Of a stretch of 41,456 nt of DNA, positions 10,266 to 17,968 are shown piece by piece. The stretch spans positions 1 to 41,456 of the forward strand of contig JAHINB010000011.1 of NCBI GenBank assembly GCA_018896215.1. Reading direction: 5' to 3'. The notes under the pieces are model-generated. The model was not told the origin of the DNA, did not search any database, and worked only from the letters and a program-made list of their open reading frames with translations. A program made the position numbers and the translations under genes. Origin of the DNA: Patescibacteria group bacterium (GTDB taxonomy: Bacteria > Patescibacteriota > WWE3 > 0-14-0-20-40-13). Position 1 is the first letter of the stretch; each line of letters opens with the position of its first letter.

Positions 10266-10300
10266 TTGACAGATAATATACAATATTGTATATTATCTGT
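10266..10300 (+). promoter_or_regulatory. abiE promoter fused to a 32-bp perfect palindrome
   Basis: TTGACA (10266-10271), 17-nt spacer and TATATT (10289-10294) form a near-consensus promoter. Positions 10269-10300 are a perfect 32-bp palindrome centred between 10284 and 10285. It covers the end of the -35, all of the spacer, and the -10. The ATG at 10303 is 14 nt after the -10 begins, so the mRNA should be essentially leaderless. AbiEi antitoxins are known to repress their own promoters through inverted repeats, so this is the expected operator. Confidence 0.75.
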
Positions 10301-10302
10301 GT

Positions 10303-10872
10303 ATGACATTTGAGAAATTTAGACAAGCAATAACCTCCTCTGTTTTTACTACAACAAGTGTGAGTGTAGCTTTTCCTTTAGAGTCTCCTCATTCTATAAA
10401 CATATCTCTCTATAGATTTGCGAGATCAAAAAAGATCGTGAGCATAAAAAGGGGTCTATATAAGTTCTTAGACTCAAAAATTGACGAATTTGCTTTGGCT
10501 GGAATTTTATACACTCCATCCTATGTAAGCATGGAAAGCGTTTTGAACTCTTGTGGAGTAATACCAGACATTCCTCTTTCCGTTACTTCCGTTACAACAA
10601 CCACCTCAAAAAAAATTGTCACTTCTATGGGAAATTATTTTTACTCTAAAATTCCATTAGAACTTTATTTTGGATTCGAAAAGATGGCAGATCCAATATC
10701 TGGGGTTTACTATAATATAGCTAACCCCGAAAAGGCTCTTTTGGACTATCTTTATGTCAGAAGGATTAAGAATCTAGCAAATTATCGAATTGACCTAACC
10801 CACCTTAATAGGATTAAACTTACAGAGTTTATTAAGCATTATCCATTGTGGTTGCAAAGAATATTACCATGA
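10303..10872 (+). CDS. AbiEi-like type IV antitoxin / transcriptional repressor
   Basis: This 189-residue protein has an N-terminal winged-helix region (residues 1-60, with YRFARSKKIVSIKRGLYKF, the usual AbiEi-type start) and a C-terminal domain with YVSMESVLNSCGVIP and NPEKALLDYLYVRR. Those motifs are typical of AbiEi antitoxins, which bind the promoter and counter the AbiEii nucleotidyltransferase. The gene overlaps the toxin start by 4 nt (ATGA). It is preceded by a 32-bp palindromic operator and no Shine-Dalgarno. Base composition is more AT-rich than the neighbouring groE genes, which would fit acquired DNA. Family assignment is by motif and context only. Confidence 0.8.
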   Translation: MTFEKFRQAITSSVFTTTSVSVAFPLESPHSINISLYRFARSKKIVSIKRGLYKFLDSKIDEFALAGILYTPSYVSMESVLNSCGVIPDIPLSVTSVTTTTSKKIVTSMGNYFYSKIPLELYFGFEKMADPISGVYYNIANPEKALLDYLYVRRIKNLANYRIDLTHLNRIKLTEFIKHYPLWLQRILP

Positions 10873-11654
10873 ATAATATAATTTCTAATTGGGAAAATAT
10901 CCAAAAATCGGCGGTGTTGCAGGGGCTTCCGGCAGACAAGAAAAGAGGATTAATTAGAGAATACCTACAATCAAAGTTTATTTACGAATTTTATGGCTTA
11001 AAAGAGGCTCAAAAATTGTCTTTTATTGGCGGAACGGCACTACGGCTTTTAAGAAATATTCCAAGATTCTCGGAGGATTTAGACTTCGACAATTTAGATA
11101 TTTCCGAAAAGAAAATAGGAGATTTGGTAAGCGAGGTTTGTGTAGTATTCCGAAAGGAAAATATTGAATGTGAGCTAGCAGTTAAAAAGAATGAAGGAAA
11201 GTTCTATTTTGAAATTAAGTTTCCCAATCTTCTTGAACCACTTAAAATAAGCAGCAACCTAAAGGAAAAACTGATGATAAAAATTGATTATTCTAGATCG
11301 TGGAAAAACCAAAGTTTGGAAACACAACCACTTTTAAGGTTCGGCTACGCTAGAGAAGTGTTAACAAACTCTCTTGATAATCTGACGGTACAAAAACTTT
11401 CTGCCTATGTTTTTAGAAAAGAAACCCAACCAAGAGATATTTATGATATTGTTTGGCTTTATGCGACGGGCGCAAGATTTGATCATAAATTTGCCAAAGA
11501 TAATGATATGAAAGATTTACTTAAACTGGCAACAGAAAAGTACAAGAACGAAGGGATAAAAAATGCCTTCTCCCAAAAGCTAGCTCCTTTTTTAATTAAT
11601 CCAAAGGAAACAAGTCTTCTAAGTACTTTTGGAGATGTTTTAAAGCGACTTTAA
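10869..11654 (+). CDS. AbiEii/AbiGii-family nucleotidyltransferase toxin
   Basis: This 261-residue protein belongs to the AbiEii family (DNA polymerase beta-like nucleotidyltransferase fold). It carries the signature FIGGTALRLL (about residues 52-61) followed by RFSEDLDFDNLD (about 66-77), which holds the paired Asp residues that bind metal. Relatives transfer nucleotides to tRNA and block growth, often limiting phage. An in-frame GTG exists 7 codons upstream, but the ATG at 10869 overlapping the antitoxin stop (ATGA) is the natural coupled start. The active motifs are intact, so the toxin appears functional. Confidence 0.85.
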   Translation: MNNIISNWENIQKSAVLQGLPADKKRGLIREYLQSKFIYEFYGLKEAQKLSFIGGTALRLLRNIPRFSEDLDFDNLDISEKKIGDLVSEVCVVFRKENIECELAVKKNEGKFYFEIKFPNLLEPLKISSNLKEKLMIKIDYSRSWKNQSLETQPLLRFGYAREVLTNSLDNLTVQKLSAYVFRKETQPRDIYDIVWLYATGARFDHKFAKDNDMKDLLKLATEKYKNEGIKNAFSQKLAPFLINPKETSLLSTFGDVLKRL

Positions 11655-11672
11655 TTGTGGTATATTTAGAGT

Positions 11673-12800
11673 ATGACTAAAAAAACTCTTATCCCAGCAA
11701 TTGTTTTAATTTTGGTTCTGTTTTTTGCGCTTTTGTTTTTTGGCTGGTCAAAAAGAAACTTAAAAGGACCAATTTCCTTCTCTATTAGTGCTATTTATGA
11801 TACGGCAACAGTTTTTATTGACGATAAATTAGTTGGCAATACCCCCTACAAAGGTCAAGAAACCAAACAGGGTGAATTTAAAATTGCTCTTGAAGGCGAA
11901 AATAACAATTACGAAACTAGGCTTAGCGCTGTCGTGGGAACGGAGGTGGCCATAAAAAGAGATTTGGGAGTGTCGTCCAATTTTTCCTCGGGGCAAATGG
12001 TCTGGATGGAAAAAGCCTCTAAAGGGGGGTCTGTGATTGCTATAATCTCCAACCCGCCCGATGTGGAAGTAACCGTAGATGGCGTTTCTTTGGGAACAAC
12101 TCCCCTAAGTTCCTCCGACCTTAAAGTTTTTGCTTATGATACCAATCACAAAATAGAGGCGATCAAGGAGGGCTACGAGGGGCAAACCTTGGATGTTACA
12201 ACTAAAAAGGGTTTTAAAGTAAATGTGTCTTTAGATATGTTTTTGCTCCCAATAGAATCTAATATTACCCTGTCAGATCAAAGTAGCAAAACAGTTAAAA
12301 TTTACAACCTCTCCAACCTTAACGCCTTTTCCAAGGTGGGTTTAGAGGAGTGGATTAAAGGTATTGCCTATTATAATAAAACCCGCGGAAAGGGTTTGCC
12401 CGAGTTCAACTATTACATTGATTACACTGGAAAAATTTATAATTTAAACGCTCAAAAAATTTTGCTGGCTGATGTTACAAATACAAACCCTAGCTTAATT
12501 CTGGGATATTTGGGAAACGATCTGGCCGATCTCTCTCAAGAAGCTTTAGACACAATTGATCAAATTTCTGGCGGACCAGCAGGAGTTCCAGTCAAAAAGG
12601 CTACCGTTGCCGAAACTGGAACCGATTTTGGGCTAAATGTTAGGGCTTCCGCATCTACTACCGCAGAAAAATTAGGCACAATTGCTGTGGGAACACAAGT
12701 TACAATTCTCGAAGAACAGACAGGTTGGGCTAAAATTAGGTACGAAAACACCAAAGAGGGCTGGGTCAGCGCTTCGTACTTAAAAATAGAAACAAATTAA
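11673..12800 (+). CDS. Membrane-anchored PEGA- and SH3-domain protein
   Basis: The 375-residue protein begins with a hydrophobic anchor (residues about 6-24). Two PEGA-type beta modules follow: one near 35-75 (TATVFIDDKLVGNTPYKG) and a clearer one near 120-175 (DVEVTVDGVSLGTTPLS ... HKIEAIKEGYEG). A middle region of unknown fold comes next, then a C-terminal bacterial SH3 domain (about 317-373, LNVRASASTTAEKLGTIAVG ... GWVSASYLK). PEGA and SH3b modules usually bind cell-wall or surface polymers, so an external wall-binding role is likely. A TATATT -10 begins 12 nt before the ATG. The 3' end overlaps the convergent prenyltransferase gene by 4 nt. Confidence 0.85.
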   Translation: MTKKTLIPAIVLILVLFFALLFFGWSKRNLKGPISFSISAIYDTATVFIDDKLVGNTPYKGQETKQGEFKIALEGENNNYETRLSAVVGTEVAIKRDLGVSSNFSSGQMVWMEKASKGGSVIAIISNPPDVEVTVDGVSLGTTPLSSSDLKVFAYDTNHKIEAIKEGYEGQTLDVTTKKGFKVNVSLDMFLLPIESNITLSDQSSKTVKIYNLSNLNAFSKVGLEEWIKGIAYYNKTRGKGLPEFNYYIDYTGKIYNLNAQKILLADVTNTNPSLILGYLGNDLADLSQEALDTIDQISGGPAGVPVKKATVAETGTDFGLNVRASASTTAEKLGTIAVGTQVTILEEQTGWAKIRYENTKEGWVSASYLKIETN

Positions 12801-13744
12801 ATCGTTGTTCCTAAAGGGTAAATTATTGCCAGCGCCACCAGCGCCCAAACCATCACAGAAGCCAAAAGCGGAAGATCCGAAGTTAGAACTCTCTCTGGAG
12901 ATTCGGCATCTTTTTTTTCGTAAATTACATACAAATATCTTGCCACCCCATAAATAACAATTGGTATTGTAAGCATCATCCATTTAGGCGAAGACAGGGT
13001 AGTCGGTAAAAAACGAGCGATTGCTAGCTCGGGTCGGCTTTTAGCCTGAAACGAAAAAAACGAATACGAGATTATAGTAAAGCTTGCCGACATCGAAATC
13101 ATAGAATCTAAAAGCGAATCGGGGTAATGTTTTAAAGTCTCGCGGGTTTTAAAAGAAATGTCCAAATTTGTCAGGATGGTTCTTTCGGACCTTCGTTTTC
13201 CAAAAGCCAAAAGTAGCGATAAGCCGATTGTAGCCAAAATTATCCAAGACGAAACCGGAATGGAAGTTGCAAACCCGCCGGCAAAAACGCGCAAAATAAA
13301 CCCCATAGCAACAGTTAGAGCGTCAATAATAATAACATGGCGAAGCCACAACGAATATGTCCCTTGCATTAAAAGATAACCCACGCAAATTAGAAAAAAA
13401 TGAAAATTTACCGCTACAAGAGATGTGGGAATAAAAAAGAAAATTAAAATAAAGGCAGTTAAAATAGCCACTTCGCGCGAAAGCTTGCCCGAAGGAATCG
13501 GGCGATTCTTTTTAATCGGGTGAAGGGCGTCTTTTTTGGCATCGATTGCATCGTTAATGAGATAAGTAGCCGAAGAAAGCGCTGAAAAGATAATTGCCGC
13601 CACAACGGTTCTAAAAAAAATATCACTTTCAAAGAGTCTTCCACTAAACATTGCCGCCGCAAAGAGACTGGCATTTTTAACCCACTGTCTAGGGCGTAAA
13701 GCACGCAGAAGGTGGTATATTGTATTGTCAGTTTGTAGAATCAC
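12797..13744 (-). CDS. UbiA-family prenyltransferase, decaprenyl-phosphate phosphoribosyltransferase-like
   Basis: This 315-residue integral membrane protein has about eight hydrophobic helices and the two Asp-rich UbiA motifs: NDAIDAKKD near residue 65, and a reduced second motif around the GKRRSE loop. The N-terminal LRPRQWVKN and the HPIKKNRPIPSG stretch are typical of the branch that makes decaprenylphosphoryl-5-phosphoribose (Rv3806c-like), a lipid-linked pentose donor for cell-surface glycans. The next enzymes (DprE1/DprE2) are not in this window, so the substrate is inferred. The start is GTG, placed 12 nt after a TAAGAT -10 begins, with a -35 TTAGAC. It diverges from uvrD. Confidence 0.85.
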   Translation of the reverse strand: MILQTDNTIYHLLRALRPRQWVKNASLFAAAMFSGRLFESDIFFRTVVAAIIFSALSSATYLINDAIDAKKDALHPIKKNRPIPSGKLSREVAILTAFILIFFFIPTSLVAVNFHFFLICVGYLLMQGTYSLWLRHVIIIDALTVAMGFILRVFAGGFATSIPVSSWIILATIGLSLLLAFGKRRSERTILTNLDISFKTRETLKHYPDSLLDSMISMSASFTIISYSFFSFQAKSRPELAIARFLPTTLSSPKWMMLTIPIVIYGVARYLYVIYEKKDAESPERVLTSDLPLLASVMVWALVALAIIYPLGTTI

Positions 13745-13750
13745 ATCTCT

Positions 13751-13782
13751 ATCTTACCAAATTAGTCAAATTAGTCTAATAT
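13751..13782. promoter_or_regulatory. Interleaved divergent promoters for the prenyltransferase and uvrD
   Basis: Leftward: TTAGAC (13779-13774), 17-nt spacer, TAAGAT (13756-13751), GTG start at 13744. Rightward: TTACCA (13754-13759), 17-nt spacer, TAATAT (13777-13782), ATG at 13789. Each -10 begins 12 nt before its start codon. Each -35 overlaps the other unit's -10, so the two promoters cannot be occupied together. Confidence 0.55.
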
Positions 13783-13788
13783 CTAGCA

Positions 13789-15729
13789 ATGCCGAAAGAT
13801 ATTTTAAATAATCTAAACGATGAGCAACGACAGGCGGTTGTTTACTGTGATGAACCAGAGCTAGTGGTCGCAGGTCCGGGGTCGGGCAAGACCAGAGTCT
13901 TAACCTACAAAATTGCCTACTTAATAAAGGAAGTGGGGATTTCTCCAGAAAACATTCTTGCTGTAACTTTTACCAACAAAGCAGCAGGTGAGATAAAAAC
14001 CAGAGTTGCCAATCTATTGGGAGAAAAAGATTTAACCGGAATTTGGATGGGAACTTTTCATGGAATTTGCGCTCGAATCTTAAGAGTTCATGGAAAAGCC
14101 ATTGGAATTGCTCCAGGGTTTACAATTTTTGACGACGGCGATTCTAAATCTTTAATTAAATCCATTTTGAAAAGTTTTAATTACGATTCCACCAAATTAA
14201 ATCCCAACGGGGTTTTAGCTAATATCTCCAGCGCCAAAAGCGAGCTTGTTAATCCCAAAACATTTGCTAAGTTTGCTTATGGTCCCTATTTGGAAAAAGT
14301 ATCCAAGATTTATCCTGAATACCAAAAAGCGCTTAAGGAGCAAAACGCGCTGGATTTTGACGATTTAATTTCCGAAATTGTGAGGCTTTTTAGAGAAGCG
14401 CCAGATGTTTTAAGTTACTATCAAGACAAGTTTTTGTTTGTTTTGGTTGATGAATATCAAGACACCAACCGCGCGCAGTATGTTCTTATAAAGACTCTAA
14501 CTTCTCGTTCTCAAAAACTCTGCGTGGTAGGAGATGTTTCGCAAAGCATTTATTCTTTTAGAGGCGCGGACTTTAGAAATGTTTTGTCTTTTGAAAAAGA
14601 TTATCCCACCTCTAAAATTTTCTATCTGCCTAAAAATTACCGCTCGACAAAAACTATTGTCGAGGCGTCTCGTAGCGTTATAGAACATAATCAAACTCAT
14701 TTAAAAATAAATTTAGCCACAGATAATTCCGAGGGAGAAAAAATTTTTCTTTACGAAGCTACAACCGAAGAAGACGAGGCAAACTTTGTTACCGAAAGAG
14801 TTAAAAACTCTAAGGGGGGTTTTTCCGACTTTGCGGTTTTGTACCGCACCAACGCCCAATCTCGAAGTATTGAGGAAGCGTTTATTAAAGAAAGTATTCC
14901 CTATAAACTTGTTGGGGGGACTCGCTTTTATGACAGAAAAGAAATTAAAGACGCCATCTCGTATTTGCGAATTTTGCATAATCCCAAAGATTTTGTTTCC
15001 TGGAAAAGAATCATAAATGTTCCACCCCGCAAAGTTGGAGAAAAAATGCTAGAGCAACTAAAATCAACAGCGTTTGCTATTGAAGAAGTCGCTTTAAAAA
15101 CCACATTTCCCATTCGCGAAATGCTAACAGCGCAAAAAAATCTTACTGTACTAGAATTATTAGATTTTGTTTTGGATAAATCGGGGTATCTAGCACATCT
15201 TGATGACGGAACAGCTGAATCAGAAGCTCGAGTGGAAAACTTAAAGGAGTTGCGCTCGGTGGCATTAAGATTTGCCACCCTAGAAGAATTTTTGGAAAAT
15301 ATTGCGCTGGTTAACCCGCAAGATACGGCAACAGACGAAACCAAAAAAATGGTAAGCGACACCAAAGACGCGGTGAGTTTAATGACTTTGCACCAAGCTA
15401 AGGGATTAGAATTTTTCGGTGTTTTTATTGTGGGGTTAGAAGAAGGTCTTTTTCCCCATTCCAGATCGCTGGAATCAAAAGCAGAAGTAGAAGAGGAACG
15501 CCGGTTGTTTTATGTAGGAATGACCAGAGCCAAAGACAGACTTTATCTAACTTACGCTAAAAGACGACTCTATTTTGGAACAACCAGCATGGGAACTGTT
15601 TCGCGTTTTGTTTCCGAAATTCCCGAGCACTTGATGGAATCACCTCGCAGATTATCCTCCAAGTTTGAAAAAAGTGTAGATGATTTTTTGGACTTTTTAG
15701 AAGAGCAACGCAAATCTGTGACAGAATAA
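13789..15729 (+). CDS. uvrD: ATP-dependent DNA helicase UvrD/PcrA
   Basis: This 646-residue SF1A 3'-5' helicase serves excision repair and clears stalled replication. The helicase motifs appear in order: Q-motif LNDEQRQAV, motif I GPGSGKT (about 29-35), Ia VTFTNKAAGEIKTRV, II VDEYQDTN, III GDVSQSIYSFRGAD, IV LPKNYRST, V VSLMTLHQAKGLEF, VI LFYVGMTRAKDRLYL. It is about 80 residues shorter than E. coli UvrD, mainly at the C-terminus, where the partner-binding tail is missing. A -10 TAATAT begins exactly 12 nt before the ATG. It is probably monocistronic. Confidence 0.95.
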   Translation: MPKDILNNLNDEQRQAVVYCDEPELVVAGPGSGKTRVLTYKIAYLIKEVGISPENILAVTFTNKAAGEIKTRVANLLGEKDLTGIWMGTFHGICARILRVHGKAIGIAPGFTIFDDGDSKSLIKSILKSFNYDSTKLNPNGVLANISSAKSELVNPKTFAKFAYGPYLEKVSKIYPEYQKALKEQNALDFDDLISEIVRLFREAPDVLSYYQDKFLFVLVDEYQDTNRAQYVLIKTLTSRSQKLCVVGDVSQSIYSFRGADFRNVLSFEKDYPTSKIFYLPKNYRSTKTIVEASRSVIEHNQTHLKINLATDNSEGEKIFLYEATTEEDEANFVTERVKNSKGGFSDFAVLYRTNAQSRSIEEAFIKESIPYKLVGGTRFYDRKEIKDAISYLRILHNPKDFVSWKRIINVPPRKVGEKMLEQLKSTAFAIEEVALKTTFPIREMLTAQKNLTVLELLDFVLDKSGYLAHLDDGTAESEARVENLKELRSVALRFATLEEFLENIALVNPQDTATDETKKMVSDTKDAVSLMTLHQAKGLEFFGVFIVGLEEGLFPHSRSLESKAEVEEERRLFYVGMTRAKDRLYLTYAKRRLYFGTTSMGTVSRFVSEIPEHLMESPRRLSSKFEKSVDDFLDFLEEQRKSVTE

Positions 15730-15738
15730 TTCCAATTC

Positions 15739-15777
15739 TTGACATATTTAAATATGTATTGTAGTATGAAAATACTA
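15739..15777 (+). promoter_or_regulatory. Promoter of the Phd/RelE pair with two palindromes
   Basis: TTGACA (15739-15744), 17-nt spacer and TAGTAT (15762-15767). A perfect 16-bp palindrome, ACATATTTAAATATGT (15742-15757), fills the spacer. A second hairpin, TAGTAT-GAAA-ATACTA (15762-15777), covers the -10 and reaches the ATG at 15777. The pattern suits autorepression by a Phd/YefM-type antitoxin. The predicted leader is about 3 nt. Confidence 0.65.
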
Positions 15778-16058
15778 TGAATACTTTAACTCTCACACAA
15801 CTTGTCTCCATCTCGGAATTACAAAGAGATTATCCCTCTTTGGTAGAAAAAGTTAAAAAACTAGCTGTTCCTTTTTTTCTCTTAAAGAGGAACGAGCCCG
15901 AGGCGGTATTACTTTCATTACCCGTTTATGAAGCTATGGTAGAAAACAACAGGTTATACGAGGAAAAAATGGCGATGGAGGCAATAGAAGATTTTGATAA
16001 GGAAAAGAAAAAAGGCAAGTTACTGGTTGCTAAAAACGCCGAAGATCTTTTTAAGTAA
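15777..16058 (+). CDS. Phd/YefM-like antitoxin
   Basis: This 93-residue protein has an N-terminal Phd/YefM-type DNA-binding fold (VSISELQRDYPSLVEKVKK ... PFFLLKRNEPEAVLLSLPVYEAMVE, residues 10-57). A charged, likely unstructured C-terminal tail (about 65-93, with EDFDKEKKKGKLL) would wrap the toxin. It should both repress the operon and neutralise the downstream RelE-type toxin. The stop is immediately followed by the toxin ATG. The promoter carries two palindromes. It sits between uvrD and an accessory methyltransferase, as expected of a mobile TA cassette. Confidence 0.85.
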   Translation: MNTLTLTQLVSISELQRDYPSLVEKVKKLAVPFFLLKRNEPEAVLLSLPVYEAMVENNRLYEEKMAMEAIEDFDKEKKKGKLLVAKNAEDLFK

Positions 16059-16325
16059 ATGAGAATTACTTCTGTTTTTTACACAGCAAAATTCAATAAA
16101 AAACTAAAAAATTTCCCCACCAAAGATAAGGTAACTTTCTTAAAAAAATTCCAGATATTTTTAGACAACCCATTTGAACCTCCATTAAAAACCCACAAAC
16201 TAACTGGAAAATTAGAAGATTATTGGTCGTTTTCTCTTAACTACAGTACACGAGTACTTTTTAGATTTGTTACTGAAAGTGCGGTTGAGTTTATCGATTT
16301 GGGTGGGCACGATATCTACAGATAG
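16059..16325 (+). CDS. RelE/ParE-family toxin
   Basis: This 88-residue basic protein has the RelE/StbE fold pattern: YTAKFNKKLKNFP at the start, a long helix with KDKVTFLKKFQIFLDNPFEP, the central HKLTGKLEDYWSFSLNYSTRVLFRF strands, and the C-terminal FIDLGGHDIYR. The conserved LxGxLxxxWSFSLxYxxRVLF pattern and the terminal GGHDxYR match mRNA interferases of the YoeB/RelE type, which cut mRNA at the ribosome. It starts directly after the antitoxin stop with no gap, so it is translationally coupled. No key position looks damaged. Confidence 0.87.
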   Translation: MRITSVFYTAKFNKKLKNFPTKDKVTFLKKFQIFLDNPFEPPLKTHKLTGKLEDYWSFSLNYSTRVLFRFVTESAVEFIDLGGHDIYR

Positions 16326-16375
16326 AATCTGCGGTAGAATAGGAATTAAGTTACAATTAGTCGAGGATAAATATT

Positions 16376-17200
16376 ATGAATAAAGAAATCAAACTCACCA
16401 AAAAATTATATTCGATATATGCAAAAGATGAGTGGGGAAGGTTGGTAAAAGACCCTTATCACTACTTAGAATTTAATACCTCTTTAAGATTTTTAAGGAA
16501 ATATTTACCATTAAAGGGTTTGGTTCTAGATGCTGGTGGCGGTCCTGGACGGTATACCATAGAACTCGCTCAATTGGGTTACGATATAATTCTACTCGAC
16601 TTAGTTCCAGAAAATTTAACGGTTGCTAGAGAGCAAATAAAGAAGGCAAAAATTGGTGAAAGGGTAAAGGGGGTTGTTGAAGGTTCGATAACGGACTTAT
16701 CGGAATTTAAGGATAATTCGTTTGATGCAGTTTTGTGTTTAGGAGGTCCTCTCTCTCATGTTAGCCCTGAGTCGGAAAGACAGAAATCTATCTTAGAATT
16801 AGTGAGGGTTGCAAAACCAGGTGCTCCAATTTTTTCTTCTGTGATGAGTAAATATGGTGTTATGCTTTCAACACCAGGTGGTTGGCCTCAAGAAGTCATT
16901 TACAAGAAACATTACGAGGACTTGGTTTTTAAAGGGGAGGATTATAAATTTAGAGGCAATGCCTACTGTCATTTCTTCTCTTCTGACGAGCTAAGAACGA
17001 TTTTTTCCGATAAAGGCGTAAACATTTTAGAAATAATTGGTTTAGAGGGATTGAATATTGATAAAAAAATTACAAATAACTTCGCAAGAAAATTTCCAGA
17101 TGCTTGAAAAAACTGGATAGAGTTGCACAATAAAATATGTACCGACCCATTTGTTGTCAATTCAAGTGGACACATGATGATCGTTGCAAAAAAATACTAA
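16376..17200 (+). pseudogene. SAM-dependent methyltransferase interrupted by an in-frame TGA
   Basis: The frame opens at 16376 (GAGG 9 nt upstream) and encodes a class I methyltransferase with motif I VLDAGGGPGRYTIELA (about residues 51-66), acidic motif II ILLDLVPENL and motif IV FDAVLCLGGPLSH. It stops at TGA 17105-17107 after 243 residues. The same frame then continues 30 more codons to TAA 17198-17200. Those codons read like a normal family C-terminus (KNWIELHNKICTDPFVV ... GHMMIVAKKY). The TGA takes a place where Trp (TGG) is plausible. Either the gene has a recent nonsense mutation that trims the last beta strands, or UGA is read through. TGA is a true stop elsewhere (aspS, metG). The substrate is unknown. 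Confidence 0.75.
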
Positions 17201-17238
17201 GGAGTTTAATTACCATCAAAAACTTATTGGGAAGTAAG

Positions 17239-17281
17239 ACGAGTGAAGCTCCTGCAACAAGTCGCGGGGCATCTTCCTCGT
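17239..17281. repeat. REP-like long hairpin
   Basis: ACGAG (17239-17243) pairs with CTCGT (17277-17281). Inside this, GAAG pairs with CTTC, and CTCC-TGC pairs with GCG-GGG around an AACAAGTC loop. The result is a long, slightly bulged hairpin in the 95-bp gap before the NYN gene. It resembles dispersed REP-type elements. Another hairpin lies just after the NYN gene at 17840-17886. Confidence 0.5.
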
Positions 17282-17295
17282 AAGGAAATTAGCTT

Positions 17296-17835
17296 ATGAA
17301 AATTGCAAAGTCCAAAAACAAACATCCTCCGATTTATGCCTTTATTGATAGTCAAAACCTAAATCTTGGAACAAGCAAAGATATTTACCGTAATGGCAAA
17401 TTAATCTACAAAGGTTGGAAACTAGATTTTAAAAAGTTTAGAAGATATCTACTGGACAAATTTCGTGTCTCAAAAGCCCTTTTGTTTATCGGGTACATTC
17501 CACAAAACAAATCTTTATATAATAAATTAAAAAGTTATGGATACGAGTTAGTTTTTAAACCAACAGTAAAAGATAATGAGGGTAAACCAAAAGGAAATGT
17601 TGATGCCGAGTTGGTTTTGCATTCTGCTGCTATAGAATTTGCAAATTATGATAAGGCGGTAATTGTTGCGGGAGACGGGGATTATCGTTGTTTACACGAA
17701 TATTTAATAAGGAATAAAAAGCTCTCACAAATTATTATTCCTAATCGTTATAGTGAATCTAGTTTGCTAAAGGATTTTCAAAAATACAAAATATTTCTTT
17801 ATAGAGAGAAGGAGAACTTACAGCTTAGAAAATGA
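17296..17835 (+). CDS. NYN-domain (PIN-like) nuclease, LabA/DUF88-type
   Basis: This 179-residue protein has the NYN fold, a PIN-like metal-dependent RNase domain. Acidic positions are visible in YAFIDSQNLNLG (about residue 18), KGNVDAELVLH (about 101) and VIVAGDGDYRCLHEYL (about 120-122). These match the three-Asp active site of the LabA/DUF88 group. The substrate is not predictable; relatives process RNA. An AAGGA about 9 nt before the ATG serves as ribosome site, so this gene is not leaderless. Structured hairpins lie on both sides (17239-17281 and 17840-17886). With the neighbouring TA pair and broken methyltransferase, this stretch looks like accessory DNA. Confidence 0.85.
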   Translation: MKIAKSKNKHPPIYAFIDSQNLNLGTSKDIYRNGKLIYKGWKLDFKKFRRYLLDKFRVSKALLFIGYIPQNKSLYNKLKSYGYELVFKPTVKDNEGKPKGNVDAELVLHSAAIEFANYDKAVIVAGDGDYRCLHEYLIRNKKLSQIIIPNRYSESSLLKDFQKYKIFLYREKENLQLRK

Positions 17836-17839
17836 AAGC

Positions 17840-17886
17840 GGGAGGCGTCGCACATAAACGCTTAGTTTATGGGTCGTATTCTCCCT
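17840..17886. repeat. Imperfect hairpin downstream of the NYN gene
   Basis: GGGAG near 17840 pairs with CTCCC near 17886, and CATAAAC pairs with GTTTATG around a short GCTTA loop, with mismatched bases between the two helices. No T-run follows. It could be a transcription end signal or another REP-like element. Exact limits are approximate. Confidence 0.4.
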
Positions 17887-17968
17887 AATGATTAGAGGCA
17901 TTTAAACACTTTTTGGATGAAAAATCAACCGCAAAATTGGAAAGGAAGAAATGCGGTAGAATGAGGGG

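Noticed and set aside
16376-17200. Genome-wide recoding of UGA to Trp or Gly
   Set aside because: TGA functions as stop in aspS, metG and in ATGA overlaps, and extending those genes would run into their neighbours. Only this one gene shows an in-frame TGA with a coding tail.
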